From the NCBI RefSeq assembly GCF_024679095.1, contig NW_026112166.1, positions 17,501 through 81,500 on the forward strand: 64,000 bases of DNA, read 5' to 3'. The stretch's first letter is position 1, and every line of letters starts with the position of its first letter. Shown one piece after another: positions 63,130 to 64,000 of this stretch. The translations under genes were made by a program, and so were the position numbers. The DNA comes from Eriocheir sinensis. Lineage: Eukaryota; Arthropoda; Malacostraca; Decapoda; Varunidae. The notes under the pieces are model-generated. The model made no database searches and was not told where the DNA came from. It worked only from the letters and a program-made list of their open reading frames with translations.

Positions 63130-63503
63130 TATGCTTAATGACATAGTTGTACAAATGATCTAGACCATAATTAATCAATGAGCTAATAACTTGATTGTAC
63201 AAATGATCTAGACCATAATTAATCAATGAGCTAATAACTTGATTGTACAAATGATCTAGACCATAATTAATCAATGAGCTAATAACTTGATTGTACAAAT
63301 GATCTAGACCATAATTAATCAATGAGCTAATAACTTGATTGTACAAATGATCTAGACCATAATTAATCAATGAGCTAATAACTTGATTGTACAAATGATC
63401 TAGACCATAATTAATCAATGAGCTAATAACTTGATTGTACAAATGATCTAGACCATAATTAATCAATGAGCTAATAACTTGATTGTACAAATGATCTAGA
63501 CCA
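63130..63503 (-). repeat. 48-bp tandem array, about 7.5 units
   Basis: The unit is ATTGTACAAATGATCTAGAC plus CATAATTAATCAATGAGCTAATAACTTG. Copies are essentially identical, implying recent expansion. The 137-residue minus-strand frame (48 bp = 16 codons) is an artefact. Confidence 0.95.
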
Positions 63504-64000
63504 GGGGTATTCAATTAAAAGTCACTGAGGTCCAGTTCTTAAAATTTCCCCCAAGTAAAAGGTCCGAACGGAAGTCCAGCTTGTGTCTTATAGCCGTTCC
63601 CTATGTCGACATTTTCATATGGATTCAACAGTATTTATTGTCTATTTTCAATGCAGGAAATGTTTAACAGAGTGCACAGCTAGCTCTTTTGCCCTAAATA
63701 AAAGTAGTCCCAGGCAAATAAATTTAAGGCCTTTATTTCAGATTAAAGAAAACAGAAATCTCAGAATAAAATAAATTGCGAGCAGAGCCAAAAAACCCTT
63801 TTTTCTCTTAAATTAATGAGGTCTCACCCCCACCCCCACACTATACACTGCCCGCGTGTCGCCTGCTGGCTGCCACCGTCCACCACCTCGTCACCATGGT
63901 GAAAGGTGCATGCCACCCAGATACCCACCACGCCCTTTGGTCATACCTGCCACCCTGCATATTAGCTTGACCTTCCTACTGCAGGAAATTGAGAGTGTTC
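63503..64000 (+). mobile_element. possible hAT-like element end, runs off window
   Basis: CAGGGGTATTCAATTAAAAG at about 63506 resembles hAT terminal repeats (CAGGGGT..). The right end is outside the window and no transposase is visible. The rest, to 64000, shows no exon that I can support. Confidence 0.35.

Noticed and set aside
63101..63514. 137-residue ORF of 16-residue repeats
   Set aside because: The 48-bp array keeps the frame open; units are near identical at all codon positions, which is not a coding pattern.

Overview
This is a repeat-dominated piece of an animal nuclear genome. Introns with GT/AG boundaries, tRNA-derived SINEs, CR1/L2-like LINEs, a Ty3/gypsy element, several families of small DNA transposons and very abundant (CA)n, (CT)n and (AT)n runs suggest an arthropod, most likely a decapod crustacean. 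That placement is an inference from repeat style and protein similarity; no marker gene proves it. No bacterial, viral, CRISPR or rRNA feature is visible.

Four host genes can be supported. (1) 3096-5108 (+): a small three-exon gene for a predicted secreted peptide, family unknown. (2) 6920-9271 (-): BTF3/NAC-beta, the ribosome-associated chaperone subunit, in three coding exons. (3) 30267-32798 (+): a two-exon P-loop GTPase of an uncharacterised metazoan family, with an Ala/Gly-rich, membrane-like segment inside its Cys/His-rich region. (4) 41873-61309 (-): the last fifteen coding exons of NAGLU, lysosomal alpha-N-acetylglucosaminidase (GH89). Both catalytic glutamate motifs are present; the 5' exons lie beyond the window.

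Layout: 1-3009 two TTAA-type transposon copies with internal tandem arrays; 3.1-5.1 kb the secreted-peptide gene, introns filled with SINEs; 5.2-6.9 kb purine tract, duplications and a minisatellite; 6.9-9.3 kb BTF3; 9.3-11.9 kb SINE, minisatellite and LINE scraps; 11.9-18.1 kb a gypsy element with a huge coiled-coil expansion in gag, no protease/RT/RNase H, and two DNA transposons nested in it; 18.1-25.3 kb a fold-back element, tandem arrays, a candidate solo LTR and a LINE 3' end; 25.4-30.2 kb a nearly full-length CR1/L2-like LINE on the minus strand; 30.2-32.8 kb the GTPase; 33.2-38.4 kb a CRE-bearing palindrome, two large minisatellites and a LINE fragment pierced by three DNA elements; 39-41 kb SINE, MITE and one exon-like ORF; 41.9-61.3 kb NAGLU, its introns carrying most of the TTAA elements; 61.4-64 kb more SINEs, a second copy of the first-kb TTAA family, a 48-bp tandem array and a probable hAT end.

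The most distinctive theme is repeated birth of tandem arrays inside transposons. At least three different TTAA-flanked families (ends TTAACCCGG.., TTAACCCCTTC.., TTAACCCTTTC..) and two SINE families each contain an internal segment amplified from one or a few copies up to about 75. The host genes do not form an operon or pathway; they are independent neighbours.
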